A stretch of 64,000 nt of DNA from JANQKX01 sp039028695 (GTDB taxonomy: Bacteria; Pseudomonadota; Alphaproteobacteria; Kiloniellales; Kiloniellaceae), in the NCBI GenBank assembly GCA_039028695.1, contig JBCCHN010000008.1, positions 17,999-81,998 on the forward strand, read 5' to 3'. Each line of letters begins with the position of its first letter. Positions within the stretch are counted from its first letter, which is position 1. Positions 18,202 to 27,274 of this stretch are shown piece after piece. Made by a program: the position numbers and the translations under genes. The notes beneath the pieces are model-generated. The model was not told where the DNA came from and did no database searches. It saw only the letters and a program-made list of their open reading frames with translations.

Positions 18202-18406
18202 CTTTCGTTCTCAACTGCTATCGTGGTGTCGGAAGGGCGGGGTTATAGACCCCACATTAAGCGGCGTCAAGCACCCTCGGCTATGCCATCGAACTGGATT
18301 CGATGATCACTCCTCAAATGGGCCGAAAGGGGCGGAAATCAAGGTCTGCCGACCCAAAATTCGGCGCTCAATGAACCTAAAGAACCGGACAGATACGTGC
18401 ACCAGA

Positions 18407-19255
18407 CTATCGCTGACATCGTGGGCAAAAGAAGCTTGACCGGCCTGATTGGACCAAGCGCTTTATATGACCCGGCTCGGGGGATTGGGCGCAGGTTGGG
18501 CACGACAAACCCTCCCGCCCGTAAACCGCCCAATCATGCTGAAAATAGCCAAACTCCCCATCCGCTTGGACATAGTCCCTTAAACTGGAGCCCCCTGCCG
18601 CAATGGCCCTTTGTAAAACCTGCCGTACGGCCTGGGCCAGTCTTTCGGCCCTTTGCCCCTGCACCGTATAAGCCTGCCGTCGAGGCGAAAGGCCGGCAAA
18701 ATAAAGCGCCTCGCACACATAGATGTTTCCCAAACCAGCAACCACCCGCTGATCCAACAGGGCTGCCTTGATAGGGCTGCGCTTACCTTTGAGAGCCGCC
18801 GCCAATGCTGGCCCATTAAAGTCGTTCCCGAGCGGTTCGGGTCCCAATCCGCTCAGCAGGGGGTGGCGGTCCAAATCATCGCTTTTGGCCAAGTCCATCA
18901 TGCCGAACCGCCGGGCATCGTTGAAGCGGATCTGGTGGCCTTGATCGGTGGTGAAGACGATATGATCATGTTTGTCCAAAGGAGGCGGAGTCTTGGCCCC
19001 CTGTTCAACAATGATCATGCGGCCCGACATGCCCAGATGGCACAGCAAAACCTCACCACCGGACAGGTGGATAAGCATGTACTTGGCACGCCGTGTAATA
19101 TGAGTGACTCCCTGGCCTTCTAGGCGTGCAACAAATTCGTCTGGCAGGGGAAAGCGTAAATGATCCCTCCGCTGCAGAACCTGAGCGAGCCGACGCCCCT
19201 CCAGCTTGGGACGCAAACCGCGGACCACCGTCTCCACTTCCGGCAATTCAGGCAT
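18407..19255 (-). CDS. mutM: Formamidopyrimidine-DNA glycosylase
   Basis: Base-excision repair enzyme removing 8-oxoguanine and formamidopyrimidines, with AP-lyase activity. The mature N-terminus PELPEVETV, with catalytic Pro after the initiator Met and the adjacent glutamates, fixes the start at 19255 rather than the longer upstream option. The beta-turn lysine lies in GKRSPIKAALLDQ, the helix-two-turn-helix in VAGLGNIYVCEALY, and the C-terminal zinc finger has CPTC ... FCPRCQR. 282 residues. The 205-bp spacer to rpsT shows no gene. Confidence 0.96.
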   Translation of the reverse strand: MPELPEVETVVRGLRPKLEGRRLAQVLQRRDHLRFPLPDEFVARLEGQGVTHITRRAKYMLIHLSGGEVLLCHLGMSGRMIIVEQGAKTPPPLDKHDHIVFTTDQGHQIRFNDARRFGMMDLAKSDDLDRHPLLSGLGPEPLGNDFNGPALAAALKGKRSPIKAALLDQRVVAGLGNIYVCEALYFAGLSPRRQAYTVQGQRAERLAQAVRQVLQRAIAAGGSSLRDYVQADGEFGYFQHDWAVYGREGLSCPTCAQSPEPGHIKRLVQSGRSSFFCPRCQR

Positions 19256-19406
19256 TAAAGGGATCCTCACCAAGGTGGGCCAGAAAAGATACTCCAAAGC
19301 TGGCTGCGAAGCGGCCGATCCACAAGAAGAATTTCAAAGACACATGATTTAGTTCAGCGAAGGTGATGCTTGGCTTCTGACAGAACGGCAGGTTATCTTC
19401 TCGGCC

Positions 19407-20240
19407 ATGACAAGGGAATCAAGTCAAACCCAAGCCGGTCTCGGCGGCACTGAGAGCGGCGCGCAACAAACCCATTTCGGCTATCGGGAAGTGGCGCCTG
19501 GTGAAAAGGCCTCTTTGGTCCGAGGCGTCTTTGAATCCGTGGCCGGCAAATACGACATAATGAATGATTTAATGTCGGGCGGTATTCACCGACTTTGGAA
19601 AAATGCCATGCTGGACCTGCTGGATCCGCAACCCGGTCAGACCTTGCTGGATGTGGCCGGCGGCACCGGTGACATTGCCTTTCGCGCCTTGGGTCGCCTT
19701 GCAGAAAAGTCCAGCGAGCGCCAAAGCAAGGCCGAGAACCAACCGACAGGACAGGTCATTATCTGTGACTTGACCGAAGACATGTTACAGGTCGGCCGCA
19801 GCCGAAGCATCGATCGGGGACATCTGCGTGGGCTATCTTGGGTCTGTGGCGATGCACAGGCACTCCCCCTGCCAAACCGATCAGTGGAGGCCTATAGCAT
19901 TGCCTTTGGGTTGCGAAATGTAACACACATCGACCAAGCCTTACGCGAGGCGCATAGGGCGTTGCGACCGGGCGGCCGTTTTGTGTGCTTGGAATTTAGT
20001 CATGTGGTACTTCCCCTTCTTAAGGAGCTTTATGACCTCTATTCCTTCAATGCCCTTCCCGCCCTGGGCAAGATAATCGCCGGCGACGAGGAGGCCTATC
20101 GCTATCTCGCCGAGTCTATCCGCCGCTTTCCGCCTCAAGAAGAACTGGCGGAAATGATGAAGGCGGCTGGATTCGCCGGGGTGCGCTATCAAAATCTCTC
20201 CGGCGGTATCGCAGCCCTTCATTCGGGCTGGAGGGTATAG
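19407..20240 (+). CDS. ubiE: Ubiquinone/menaquinone biosynthesis C-methyltransferase UbiE
   Basis: SAM-dependent C-methylation of the quinone ring in ubiquinone (and menaquinone) synthesis. Family motifs are GVFESVAGKYDIMNDLMSGGIHRLWK, split here over residues 44-69, SAM-binding LLDVAGGTGDIAFRAL, GDAQALPLP and FGLRNVTHIDQAL. The C-terminal NLSGGIAALHSGWR is typical. 277 residues, slightly long because of an unconserved N-terminal tail. It starts the plus-strand run ubiE-ubiB-coaBC-dut; ubiB follows after 47 bp. Confidence 0.96.
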   Translation: MTRESSQTQAGLGGTESGAQQTHFGYREVAPGEKASLVRGVFESVAGKYDIMNDLMSGGIHRLWKNAMLDLLDPQPGQTLLDVAGGTGDIAFRALGRLAEKSSERQSKAENQPTGQVIICDLTEDMLQVGRSRSIDRGHLRGLSWVCGDAQALPLPNRSVEAYSIAFGLRNVTHIDQALREAHRALRPGGRFVCLEFSHVVLPLLKELYDLYSFNALPALGKIIAGDEEAYRYLAESIRRFPPQEELAEMMKAAGFAGVRYQNLSGGIAALHSGWRV

Positions 20241-20287
20241 CGTCCAAATGCCAACGTTAACGCCATCGATTTTGTAACCGCCGAGTC

Positions 20288-21820
20288 ATGACCCAGTCCC
20301 TTAGAACCCTTTGGCGACTCTGCCGCATCCTGCGCACCCTGGCCCGCCACGATGCGCTGACACCCTTGCAGAATAGTCAACTGGCACCGGGGCTGGTGTG
20401 GGTGGCACAGATCCTGTCGCGGCGAAATGTGGCCGGACGCGCCGGCCAGAAATTGGCCCGGGCCTTGGTCGAACTGGGCCCCAGTTTTGTAAAATTTGGA
20501 CAAGTGCTGTCCACCCGCGCGGATTTGATCGGCGAGGAGATGGCCAAAGATCTTTCCGACCTGCAAGACCGCTTACCGCCCTTTGACGCGGCGCACGCGC
20601 GGGAGATCTTGGAGTCTGAATTGGATTGCTCCATTCACGACCTTTTTGCCTCATTTGAAAACAAACCCGTGTCGGCCGCGTCCATCGCTCAGGTTCACAT
20701 GGCGATCACCAGCGAGGGTGACGAAGTCGCGGTTAAGATCCTTCGCCCCGGCATTGAAAGGGACTTCGAAAGGGACCTGGCGTTCTTCTTTTCCTTGGCC
20801 GAGCTGGCCGAGCGGACCCAGCCCAAGCTGCGCCGCCTCAGACCCACAGAGGTCGTGCAGCTCTTCGCCGACACGGTACGCCTGGAAATGGATTTGCGGA
20901 TGGAAGGGGCCGCCGCAACGGAGTTGGCTGAGAACTTCGCTGATGATCCCAGCTACCGCGTGCCGGCTATTGATTGGACCCGCTCATCCAAGCGTGTTTT
21001 GACTATGGGGCGATTGAGCGGCATTCCCATCGACGATCGCCAGGCACTCTTAGAGCAAGGGCACGACCTGACAGCGGTGCTGACCACCGCTGCCGAAGTC
21101 TTTTTTCACCAGGTATTCCGGGACGGTTTTTTCCATGGGGACCAGCATCCGGGCAACATGTCCATAGATCCCGAAGGCCATATCATCGCCGTTGATTTCG
21201 GTATCATGGGTAGGCTTGATTTAAGAACAAGGCGCTATCTTGCCGACATGCTGGTCGCCACCTTGCAACGGGACTATCAGCGCTTGGCGCAGGTCCACGT
21301 CGAGGCGGGGTTCCTGCCGCCGGGCCCGGCACCGGCCAGTTTCGCTCAGGCCTTGCGGGCCGTCTGTGATCCGATTGCCGGCCGGCCCTTACGCGACATT
21401 TCTTTTGCCCGGCTGCTGGCCCAACTTCTTCAGCTCACCGAGGCCTTCAACATGCCGGTGCAGCCGCAATTGCTGCTTTTGCAAAAAAACATGCTGATGG
21501 CCGAAGGGATCAGTCGCCAGCTTTCTCCCGATCTGAATATATGGACCCTTGCTCAGCCCCTGATCGAGAACTGGATCCGGGAAAACCGCGGCCCCGATGC
21601 CCGATTGCGCGAAGGGGCGGAACAGCTGGCGACGTCCCTTGAGCGGCTGCCCCACACCCTGGCCAACTTAGAATCCGTTATCCAAAAAGCGGCCCACGAA
21701 GGCCTACCGGTCGATCCGGAGATATTGAAAAAGCTGCGGGATAACCGCGCCGGCCGCTGGCAAGTCATCGCCCTTTGGATTGGCCTTGCCCTCCTAGGTT
21801 TGATCGTCCTGACAACTTGA
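20288..21820 (+). CDS. ubiB: Ubiquinone biosynthesis kinase-like protein UbiB
   Basis: Atypical ABC1/ADCK-family kinase-like ATPase needed for ubiquinone synthesis. The KxGQ motif appears as FVKFGQVLSTRADLIG, the A-rich loop as AASIAQVHMA in place of the usual P-loop, and the catalytic-loop histidine/aspartate block as HGDQHPGNMSI with VDFGIMGRLD. Two hydrophobic C-terminal helices (about residues 490-510) anchor it in the membrane. 510 residues, normal size. Its position after ubiE is the standard alphaproteobacterial arrangement. Confidence 0.96.
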   Translation: MTQSLRTLWRLCRILRTLARHDALTPLQNSQLAPGLVWVAQILSRRNVAGRAGQKLARALVELGPSFVKFGQVLSTRADLIGEEMAKDLSDLQDRLPPFDAAHAREILESELDCSIHDLFASFENKPVSAASIAQVHMAITSEGDEVAVKILRPGIERDFERDLAFFFSLAELAERTQPKLRRLRPTEVVQLFADTVRLEMDLRMEGAAATELAENFADDPSYRVPAIDWTRSSKRVLTMGRLSGIPIDDRQALLEQGHDLTAVLTTAAEVFFHQVFRDGFFHGDQHPGNMSIDPEGHIIAVDFGIMGRLDLRTRRYLADMLVATLQRDYQRLAQVHVEAGFLPPGPAPASFAQALRAVCDPIAGRPLRDISFARLLAQLLQLTEAFNMPVQPQLLLLQKNMLMAEGISRQLSPDLNIWTLAQPLIENWIRENRGPDARLREGAEQLATSLERLPHTLANLESVIQKAAHEGLPVDPEILKKLRDNRAGRWQVIALWIGLALLGLIVLTT

Positions 21821-21838
21821 ATTTTACGTCTATATAGC

Positions 21839-21906
21839 GGGCAATTCATAGGCTCTTGGCCCAAAGTGCTTGTTTTTCTTCCCTCTAGCCCTTATTTTAA
21901 TTGCCC
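21839..21906. repeat. Separated inverted repeat between ubiB and coaBC
   Basis: GGGCAATT (21839-21846) and AATTGCCC (21899-21906) are exact complements 52 bp apart, and the downstream arm is followed by ATAAAAAT. The loop is long for a terminator; it may be a weak transcript-end structure or two halves of a protein site. The 142-bp gap suggests coaBC has its own promoter. Confidence 0.45.
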
Positions 21907-21962
21907 ATAAAAATCTGTGAAATTGATAAATAGGCCTCATTTTACCGCCGGATTGGGGGAAG

Positions 21963-23180
21963 ATGCTTCAGGGCAAACGAATTCTTTTGATCGTCTCCGG
22001 CGGCATCGCGGCCTATAAATCCCTGGAGGTCATCCGCCGCTTGAAAGAACAAGGCGCGCTTGTCCGTTGCCTCTTGACCAAGGCCGGCGCCCAGTTCGTG
22101 ACTCCTCTTTCCCTTTCCGCCCTTAGCGAGGACAAGGTCTATCAAGACCTCTTTTCCCTGACCGATGAAGCGGAGATGGGGCACATAGAGTTATCGCGGG
22201 AGGCGGACCTTTTGGTGGTGGCGCCGGCGAGCGCCGATTTGCTTGCAAAGATGGCCCATGGGTTGGCCGATGATTTGGCTTCAACCGCCCTGTTGGCCAC
22301 GGACAAAGCCATTCTGGCCGCCCCGGCCATGAACCTGCGCATGTGGCTGCATCCGGCCACTCAGGCAAATATCAAGACCTTAATCGATAACGGCGTGACC
22401 TTTGTAGGACCCGGTGAGGGACCGATGGCTTGTGGCGAATTCGGGCCGGGTCGCTTGGCCGAACCGGAGGAGATTGTCACCGCCATCATCGCCCGGCTTG
22501 GTCCAACAAACGATTTGGCCGGATTGCGCGCCTTGGTCACCTCCGGACCAACCCATGAACCAATCGATCCGGTGCGCTATATTGCCAATCGGTCTTCGGG
22601 TCGTCAGGGCCACGCCATTGCCGCCGCCCTTGCTCAACGCGGTGCGGAGACAATCTTGGTCTCCGGCCCGACGGCTTTGCCGGATCCCATCGGCGTGCAC
22701 GTGAACCACATCCAATCCGCAGAAGAAATGAACCAGGCTTGCTTGGAAAGCCTGCCGGTGGATGTGGCGGTCTGCGCCGCCGCCGTGGCGGATTGGCGCG
22801 TCGCCTCGGCCGCGAACCAAAAGCTCAAAAAGGGCGAAAAGTCTGTCCCTTCCTTAGCGCTTACCGCCAACCCAGATATTCTGATCAACCTTTCCCGCCA
22901 CGAGACCCAGCGCCCGACCCTGGTGGTCGGCTTTGCCGCTGAAACCGAGCGGGTCGTCGAGCAAGCGCTCGACAAGCGGGCCAAAAAGGGATGCGACTGG
23001 ATCTTGGCCAATGACGTTTCCACGGGCAGCGAAACCTTCGGAGGGTCGGAAAACAGCATCCACTTTATTCACGCCGACGGCACCGATGATTGGCCTCGGA
23101 TGTCGAAGGTCGCGGTTGCCCAACGGCTGGCCGATCAGGTCGTCCAATTTTTTAACGCCGCCGCGAACAAACCTACCTGA
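21963..23180 (+). CDS. coaBC: Bifunctional phosphopantothenoylcysteine decarboxylase / phosphopantothenate--cysteine ligase
   Basis: Two consecutive steps of coenzyme A synthesis. The N-terminal flavin-dependent CoaC part has GGIAAYKSLEVIRRL, the catalytic-region PASADLLAKMAHGLADDL, and the APAMN loop followed by PMACGEFGPGRLAEPEEI. The C-terminal CoaB part begins at about residue 188 with ALVTSGPTHEPIDPVRYIANRS, split by family convention at the ligase domain, and has the KxKK-like KLKKG and GFAAET. 405 residues is normal. The dut gene follows 29 bp later. Confidence 0.96.
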   Translation: MLQGKRILLIVSGGIAAYKSLEVIRRLKEQGALVRCLLTKAGAQFVTPLSLSALSEDKVYQDLFSLTDEAEMGHIELSREADLLVVAPASADLLAKMAHGLADDLASTALLATDKAILAAPAMNLRMWLHPATQANIKTLIDNGVTFVGPGEGPMACGEFGPGRLAEPEEIVTAIIARLGPTNDLAGLRALVTSGPTHEPIDPVRYIANRSSGRQGHAIAAALAQRGAETILVSGPTALPDPIGVHVNHIQSAEEMNQACLESLPVDVAVCAAAVADWRVASAANQKLKKGEKSVPSLALTANPDILINLSRHETQRPTLVVGFAAETERVVEQALDKRAKKGCDWILANDVSTGSETFGGSENSIHFIHADGTDDWPRMSKVAVAQRLADQVVQFFNAAANKPT

Positions 23181-23209
23181 TCCATAACGTTAGACGGAGT
23201 TCGACAACT

Positions 23210-23689
23210 ATGCCGCTTTCCATTCCCGTTCAAAGATTGCCCCACGGACGGGATTTGGATTTGCCCGCCTATGCCACTGCCGACAGTGCCGGCTTGGATC
23301 TATGCGCCGCCGTCACCGAGGACGTGGTCTTACAGCCGGGAGAGCGGGGCCTCATTCCCACCGGACTAGCCATCGCCCTGCCCGCCGGCACGGAAGCCCA
23401 AGTGCGGCCCCGATCCGGGTTGGCACTAAAGAATGGTGTCACCGTTTTGAATGCACCAGGCACTATTGATGCGGACTACCGCGGCGAGGTCGGCGTTATC
23501 TTAATCAATTTGGGGCATGAGCCCTTTACGGTGACCCGGGGCAGCCGCATCGCCCAAATGATCATTGCACCCTATAGTCAAACGAACTGGCAAGAGGTGG
23601 AGGAGCTGAAAGAAAGCCAACGCGGCACCGGCGGCTTTGGCTCCACGGGCATAGGGGCTGGTGAGCAGCCTGCCAAGACAGGGGCCTAA
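23210..23689 (+). CDS. dut: dUTP diphosphatase
   Basis: Hydrolyses dUTP to dUMP and pyrophosphate, keeping uracil out of DNA and supplying thymidylate synthesis. All five trimeric dUTPase motifs are present: SAGLDLCA, RPRSGLA, GTIDADYRGEVGVIL, RGSRIAQMII, and the C-terminal arm RGTGGFGSTG that closes the active site. 159 residues. It is between coaBC and the Rrf2 regulator, 6 bp before the latter, in a tight run. Confidence 0.97.
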   Translation: MPLSIPVQRLPHGRDLDLPAYATADSAGLDLCAAVTEDVVLQPGERGLIPTGLAIALPAGTEAQVRPRSGLALKNGVTVLNAPGTIDADYRGEVGVILINLGHEPFTVTRGSRIAQMIIAPYSQTNWQEVEELKESQRGTGGFGSTGIGAGEQPAKTGA

Positions 23690-23695
23690 GCGACG

Positions 23696-24151
23696 ATGTT
23701 GCGCCTGTCCAAAAAACTGCTTTTTGCAATCGAGGCTGTTGTCGACATCGCCTATCACGGCGGTACGGAGCCGGTTCGCTCAGTGGATATTTCCCGGCGC
23801 CAAGGGATCCCAAGACGCTATCTCGAGCAGGTGCTTCAACACCTGGTTCACCATCGCATCCTAGCCGGTCAGCGTGGCCCCAAGGGCGGCTATCGACTGG
23901 CCCGGGAAAAGCGTCGTATTTCCCTGGGCGAAATCGTGCGAATCGTACGACAACTCGAAGGAGCGAGCGACCCAGCCAATGAACCGGACGGATCTGAGAT
24001 CGGCGTCAAGGTAGTGCGGCCCATTTGGATCGAAATGCAGCTCGATATCATGGCCAAGTTGGATAACTTGACCGTCGAACAGCTTTGCGAATCGGCCAGG
24101 AACCAAGGTATCGGCAGCGAAGCTGCACAGGTCTCGGACTTTATTATATGA
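23696..24151 (+). CDS. Rrf2-family transcriptional regulator
   Basis: Winged-helix DNA-binding protein. MLRLSKKLLFAIEAVVDIAYHG opens the Rrf2 fold; the wing is GPKGGYRLAR and the dimer helix begins ISLGEIVRIV. The three cysteines that bind the Fe-S cluster in IscR, NsrR or RirA are missing (only one cysteine, near residue 136), so it is probably cluster-free like CymR, which responds to cysteine metabolism. Its TGA overlaps the ATG of cysteine synthase (ATGA), which supports a role in cysteine or sulfur control. The effector is inference. Confidence 0.85.
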   Translation: MLRLSKKLLFAIEAVVDIAYHGGTEPVRSVDISRRQGIPRRYLEQVLQHLVHHRILAGQRGPKGGYRLAREKRRISLGEIVRIVRQLEGASDPANEPDGSEIGVKVVRPIWIEMQLDIMAKLDNLTVEQLCESARNQGIGSEAAQVSDFII

Positions 24152-25140
24152 CAGCCCCTTTTGAGTCACAGGAAGAAGGCGCGTCCCGTCGAAACTGTGA
24201 ATTCAGGGGCCGGGTCTACGACGATATCTTGCAGACCATCGGCGCGACTCCTCTTATCCGGGTCAACAAAGTGGCCGAGGCGCGGGGCTGCGTGGCGGAA
24301 ATTGCCGGTAAATGCGAATTTTTTAATCCTCTTTCTTCCGTTAAAGACCGCATCGGCTTGTCCATGATCGAGGACATGGAGCGCAGCGGACGCCTGGCCC
24401 CCGGCGGCGTCATTGTGGAGCCCACCAGCGGCAACACAGGCATTGCCTTGGCCTTTGTCTGCGCCGCCAAGGGTTACCGTCTGATCCTGACAATGCCCGA
24501 GACCATGTCCATGGAGCGCCGCAAAATGCTGCGCCTCCTGGGAGCGGAACTAGTCTTGACCGAAGGATCCAAGGGCATGAACGGCGCGGTCGCAAAGGCG
24601 GAAGCTTTGGCCACAGCCCTACCTAATGCGGTTATTCCCCAACAATTCAGCAACCCGGCTAACCCGCAAGCCCACGCCACCACCACGGCCAAGGAAATCT
24701 GGGAGGATACCGACGGCCGCGTGGATGTCTTTGTCGCCTCGGTGGGCACCGGCGGAACCTTGACCGGCGTCGGCCGGGCCTTGAAAGAAAAAAAGCCTTC
24801 GGTAAGGGTTATCGCCGTGGAGCCGGAGGACAGTCCGGTCATCTCTGGCGGGCCGCCGGGCCCTCACAAAATCCAAGGCATCGGCGCCGGCTTCATTCCG
24901 GGGAATTTGGATACCAGCCTCATCGACGAGGTTTTGCGCATCGGCAACGAAACGGCTTTTAAGACGGCTCAGCAAGCCGCCGCCATGGACGGCCTCCCCA
25001 TTGGCATCTCTTCAGGTGCCGCACTGGCCGCCGCGCTGGAAATCGGCAGCCGTCCCGACATGGCCGGCAAACTGATCGTCACCATCTTGCCATCCTTCGC
25101 CGAGCGATATCTGAGTACGGATCTTTTTGAGGGCTTATGA
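24148..25140 (+). CDS. cysK: Cysteine synthase (O-acetylserine sulfhydrylase)
   Basis: PLP enzyme making cysteine from O-acetylserine and sulfide. The start in the ATGA overlap with the Rrf2 gene gives 330 residues. The PLP lysine lies in NPLSSVKDRIG, the substrate loop in PTSGNTGIALAF, the phosphate-binding glycine loop in VGTGGTLTGVGRAL, and GISSGAALAAAL near the end is conserved. A short acidic extension (about 24 residues) precedes ILQTIGATPLIR. CysK is more likely than CysM from these blocks. A MoeB-like gene follows after 54 bp. Confidence 0.93.
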   Translation: MTAPFESQEEGASRRNCEFRGRVYDDILQTIGATPLIRVNKVAEARGCVAEIAGKCEFFNPLSSVKDRIGLSMIEDMERSGRLAPGGVIVEPTSGNTGIALAFVCAAKGYRLILTMPETMSMERRKMLRLLGAELVLTEGSKGMNGAVAKAEALATALPNAVIPQQFSNPANPQAHATTTAKEIWEDTDGRVDVFVASVGTGGTLTGVGRALKEKKPSVRVIAVEPEDSPVISGGPPGPHKIQGIGAGFIPGNLDTSLIDEVLRIGNETAFKTAQQAAAMDGLPIGISSGAALAAALEIGSRPDMAGKLIVTILPSFAERYLSTDLFEGL

Positions 25141-25194
25141 TCGGCGCCAGCATAGTTCCTTTTGACGGTCGTGATTCTGTACTAGGAAATTAAC

Positions 25195-26019
25195 ATGGAC
25201 TTTGCCGATGACCAGATAGACCGCTACGCCCGCCACTTGGTACTGCCCGAGGTGGGTGAAGAAGGCCAGGCCAAGCTGTTGAAGTCTTCGGTTCTGGTGA
25301 TCGGCGCTGGCGGTTTGGGCTCGCCCTTGCTCTTGTACCTGGCAGCAGCGGGCGTGGGGCACCTGGGTGTTATCGACGATGACACCGTCGACCTTTCCAA
25401 TCTGCAGCGTCAGGTGTTGCACGACACCTCCCACATCGGCCTGGCCAAAGTTGAAAGTGCGAGGCGTCGCCTCGCCGAGGTGAATCCGGAGGTTAAGCTC
25501 AGCGGCTATCAAGAGCGCCTAACCACCGAAAACGCGCTCACGGTGATTGAGGGCTTTGATATCGTTGCCGACGGGTCGGATAATTTTGCGACGCGCTACC
25601 TGGTCAATGATGCCTGTTTCATGGCGGGCAAGACCTTGGTTAGCGCCGCGATTCTGCGGTTTGACGGCCAGCTATCGACCTTTAAGCCTCATGAACGCCG
25701 AGGAGAGGACGATTCTCCTTGTTATCGCTGCTTGTTCGGCGGCCAACCCGCGGACGGCAAGGATAGCTGTGCCGATGTGGGTGTGATGGGTGCCCTGGCC
25801 GGCGTCATGGGCTCCTTGCAGGCCAACGAAGTGATAAAGGAGATCTTGAGCATCGGCGATAGCCTTTCGGGGCAATTGATTCTTTTTGACGCCCTGGCGG
25901 GGGGGTTCCACAAAATTAAGGTCAAACCTGACCCGGGCTGCGTCCTCTGCGGGCCGCAAGCCTCGATCCGGGCATTGCGTCCCGAAGCTTACCAAAGTGC
26001 CAGTTGCCTTAGCGGGTAG
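25195..26019 (+). CDS. MoeB/ThiF/HesA-family adenylyltransferase (E1-like)
   Basis: E1-like enzyme that adenylates the C-terminal glycine of a ubiquitin-like sulfur carrier such as MoaD or ThiS. The ATP site is GAGGLGS (37-43) with the arginine in NLQRQVLHD; DGSDNFATRYLVNDAC follows. Two CxxC zinc knuckles are C176-C179 and C249-C252, and C192 in SCADVGVMG is the position of the ThiF/MoeB-type cysteine. 274 residues, no rhodanese domain. Whether it serves molybdopterin, thiamine or cysteine synthesis cannot be told; the neighbour cysK hints at sulfur transfer. Confidence 0.9.
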   Translation: MDFADDQIDRYARHLVLPEVGEEGQAKLLKSSVLVIGAGGLGSPLLLYLAAAGVGHLGVIDDDTVDLSNLQRQVLHDTSHIGLAKVESARRRLAEVNPEVKLSGYQERLTTENALTVIEGFDIVADGSDNFATRYLVNDACFMAGKTLVSAAILRFDGQLSTFKPHERRGEDDSPCYRCLFGGQPADGKDSCADVGVMGALAGVMGSLQANEVIKEILSIGDSLSGQLILFDALAGGFHKIKVKPDPGCVLCGPQASIRALRPEAYQSASCLSG

Positions 26020-26068
26020 TGCCCATGATCTTTCCCGTACTTGCCTCAATCTCCCGGACATTCCGCCC

Positions 26069-27235
26069 ATGAGCAAATCAGATGCAAACGGTTCTCCGGC
26101 CGGCGACCTTGGGTCTGCTGCCTTTCGGTTTTTCGACAATCGGGAAAAATACCTGATGTTTGTGAACACCTGCTCGGAAAAGGAGGAGGTGGCGGCAACC
26201 ATCGGGCGGAACATGAATTTCTTGGAGCCTAGCGGCTCGGCCCTGCGCATCTTCGATGCTGGTGTCGGCGACGGCACGGTATTGTGCCACCTGCTTCGGG
26301 ATTTGCATGGGCGCTTTCCCAATGTGCCTTTTTTGGTGGTGGGCAAGGAAATCTCCATGGAGGATGTACGCATCACCCTGGAGAAGCTGCCCGACCGCTT
26401 CCATGAACATCCCGAGATGGTCGTGGTGCTGACCAACCTTTATTACAGCGAGGCGCCAAAACTGAGGCCCAACTCGGAAAAGGCCGCTGAGCAGCTAGCT
26501 TGGAAAACCGTAGCCTTGGACGGTCATAGCAGCCATGACTTCGGCCACCAAATTCGCGAGCTGCGCCCTTTCCTGGCGGATCATTGGCAGGTGCGCCGGT
26601 CAAAGACCACGGGCAATCCCCTCTACGATCACCCTGCGGTTCTGGTCCTCTACCGTCGGGACCGGCACTTTATCTTGAATTCCGTGTTGCCGGGGCAAGA
26701 CGGCTACGATCAGGGCTATGACCTGATCGCTGCTTCCCAGCCCTATCGCTCGCGCATGCCCGCCGACTTTAAGGTGCGTAATGTGATTGGGCCCTTGGCC
26801 CGCGCCCTGGCGCCGGGCGGACAGTTGATCACCGTCCAGTCCTATGGGCGCGATCCAGGTATGGAAATCATCGACGCCATTTGGCCGGGATCCCTGCCAT
26901 TCAAGACTGACCGGCACGAGCTGATCGCGGCCGCGAGGGCCTGGCTCAACGAGCCTGAGGACAAAAACCTGGCCTACTACGAGCTATCGGATGCGGACTC
27001 CCTTTTCCGCTATCATCTGCACACCCTGCCCAGCGAGGTGGGCAGCTCCATCGGCACCTCGACCTTGCTGGCGGCCTGGAACGCAGCGGTTTATGTGGCC
27101 CAGATCGAAGACGACCGCCTGGCCGATGCCATGGCCCACAAAGGCTATCTGGAGGCCACCCGCGCGGTTTTAGCCCGCCACGGCGGGCTTTGGTTCAACG
27201 ACGAGACCTTCATAATTCGTCGCGAACGGTCGTGA
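26069..27235 (+). CDS. Uncharacterised class I SAM-dependent methyltransferase
   Basis: I do not recognise a named family. The ATG at 26069 gives 388 residues; an open frame extends upstream into moeB but without conserved look. A Rossmann SAM motif, FDAGVGDGTVL, lies at residues 62-72, followed by VVGKEIS as the acidic-loop region. The remainder has PGGQLITVQSYGRDPGMEIID (residues about 250-270 in part), the usual post-motif strand with proline-glycine-glycine. It follows the MoeB-like gene after 49 bp and probably ends that transcript. Substrate unknown. Confidence 0.7.
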   Translation: MSKSDANGSPAGDLGSAAFRFFDNREKYLMFVNTCSEKEEVAATIGRNMNFLEPSGSALRIFDAGVGDGTVLCHLLRDLHGRFPNVPFLVVGKEISMEDVRITLEKLPDRFHEHPEMVVVLTNLYYSEAPKLRPNSEKAAEQLAWKTVALDGHSSHDFGHQIRELRPFLADHWQVRRSKTTGNPLYDHPAVLVLYRRDRHFILNSVLPGQDGYDQGYDLIAASQPYRSRMPADFKVRNVIGPLARALAPGGQLITVQSYGRDPGMEIIDAIWPGSLPFKTDRHELIAAARAWLNEPEDKNLAYYELSDADSLFRYHLHTLPSEVGSSIGTSTLLAAWNAAVYVAQIEDDRLADAMAHKGYLEATRAVLARHGGLWFNDETFIIRRERS

Positions 27236-27274
27236 TGTTTCCGAGAAAATAGGAATGGTTCCAGGGGCACGGCT

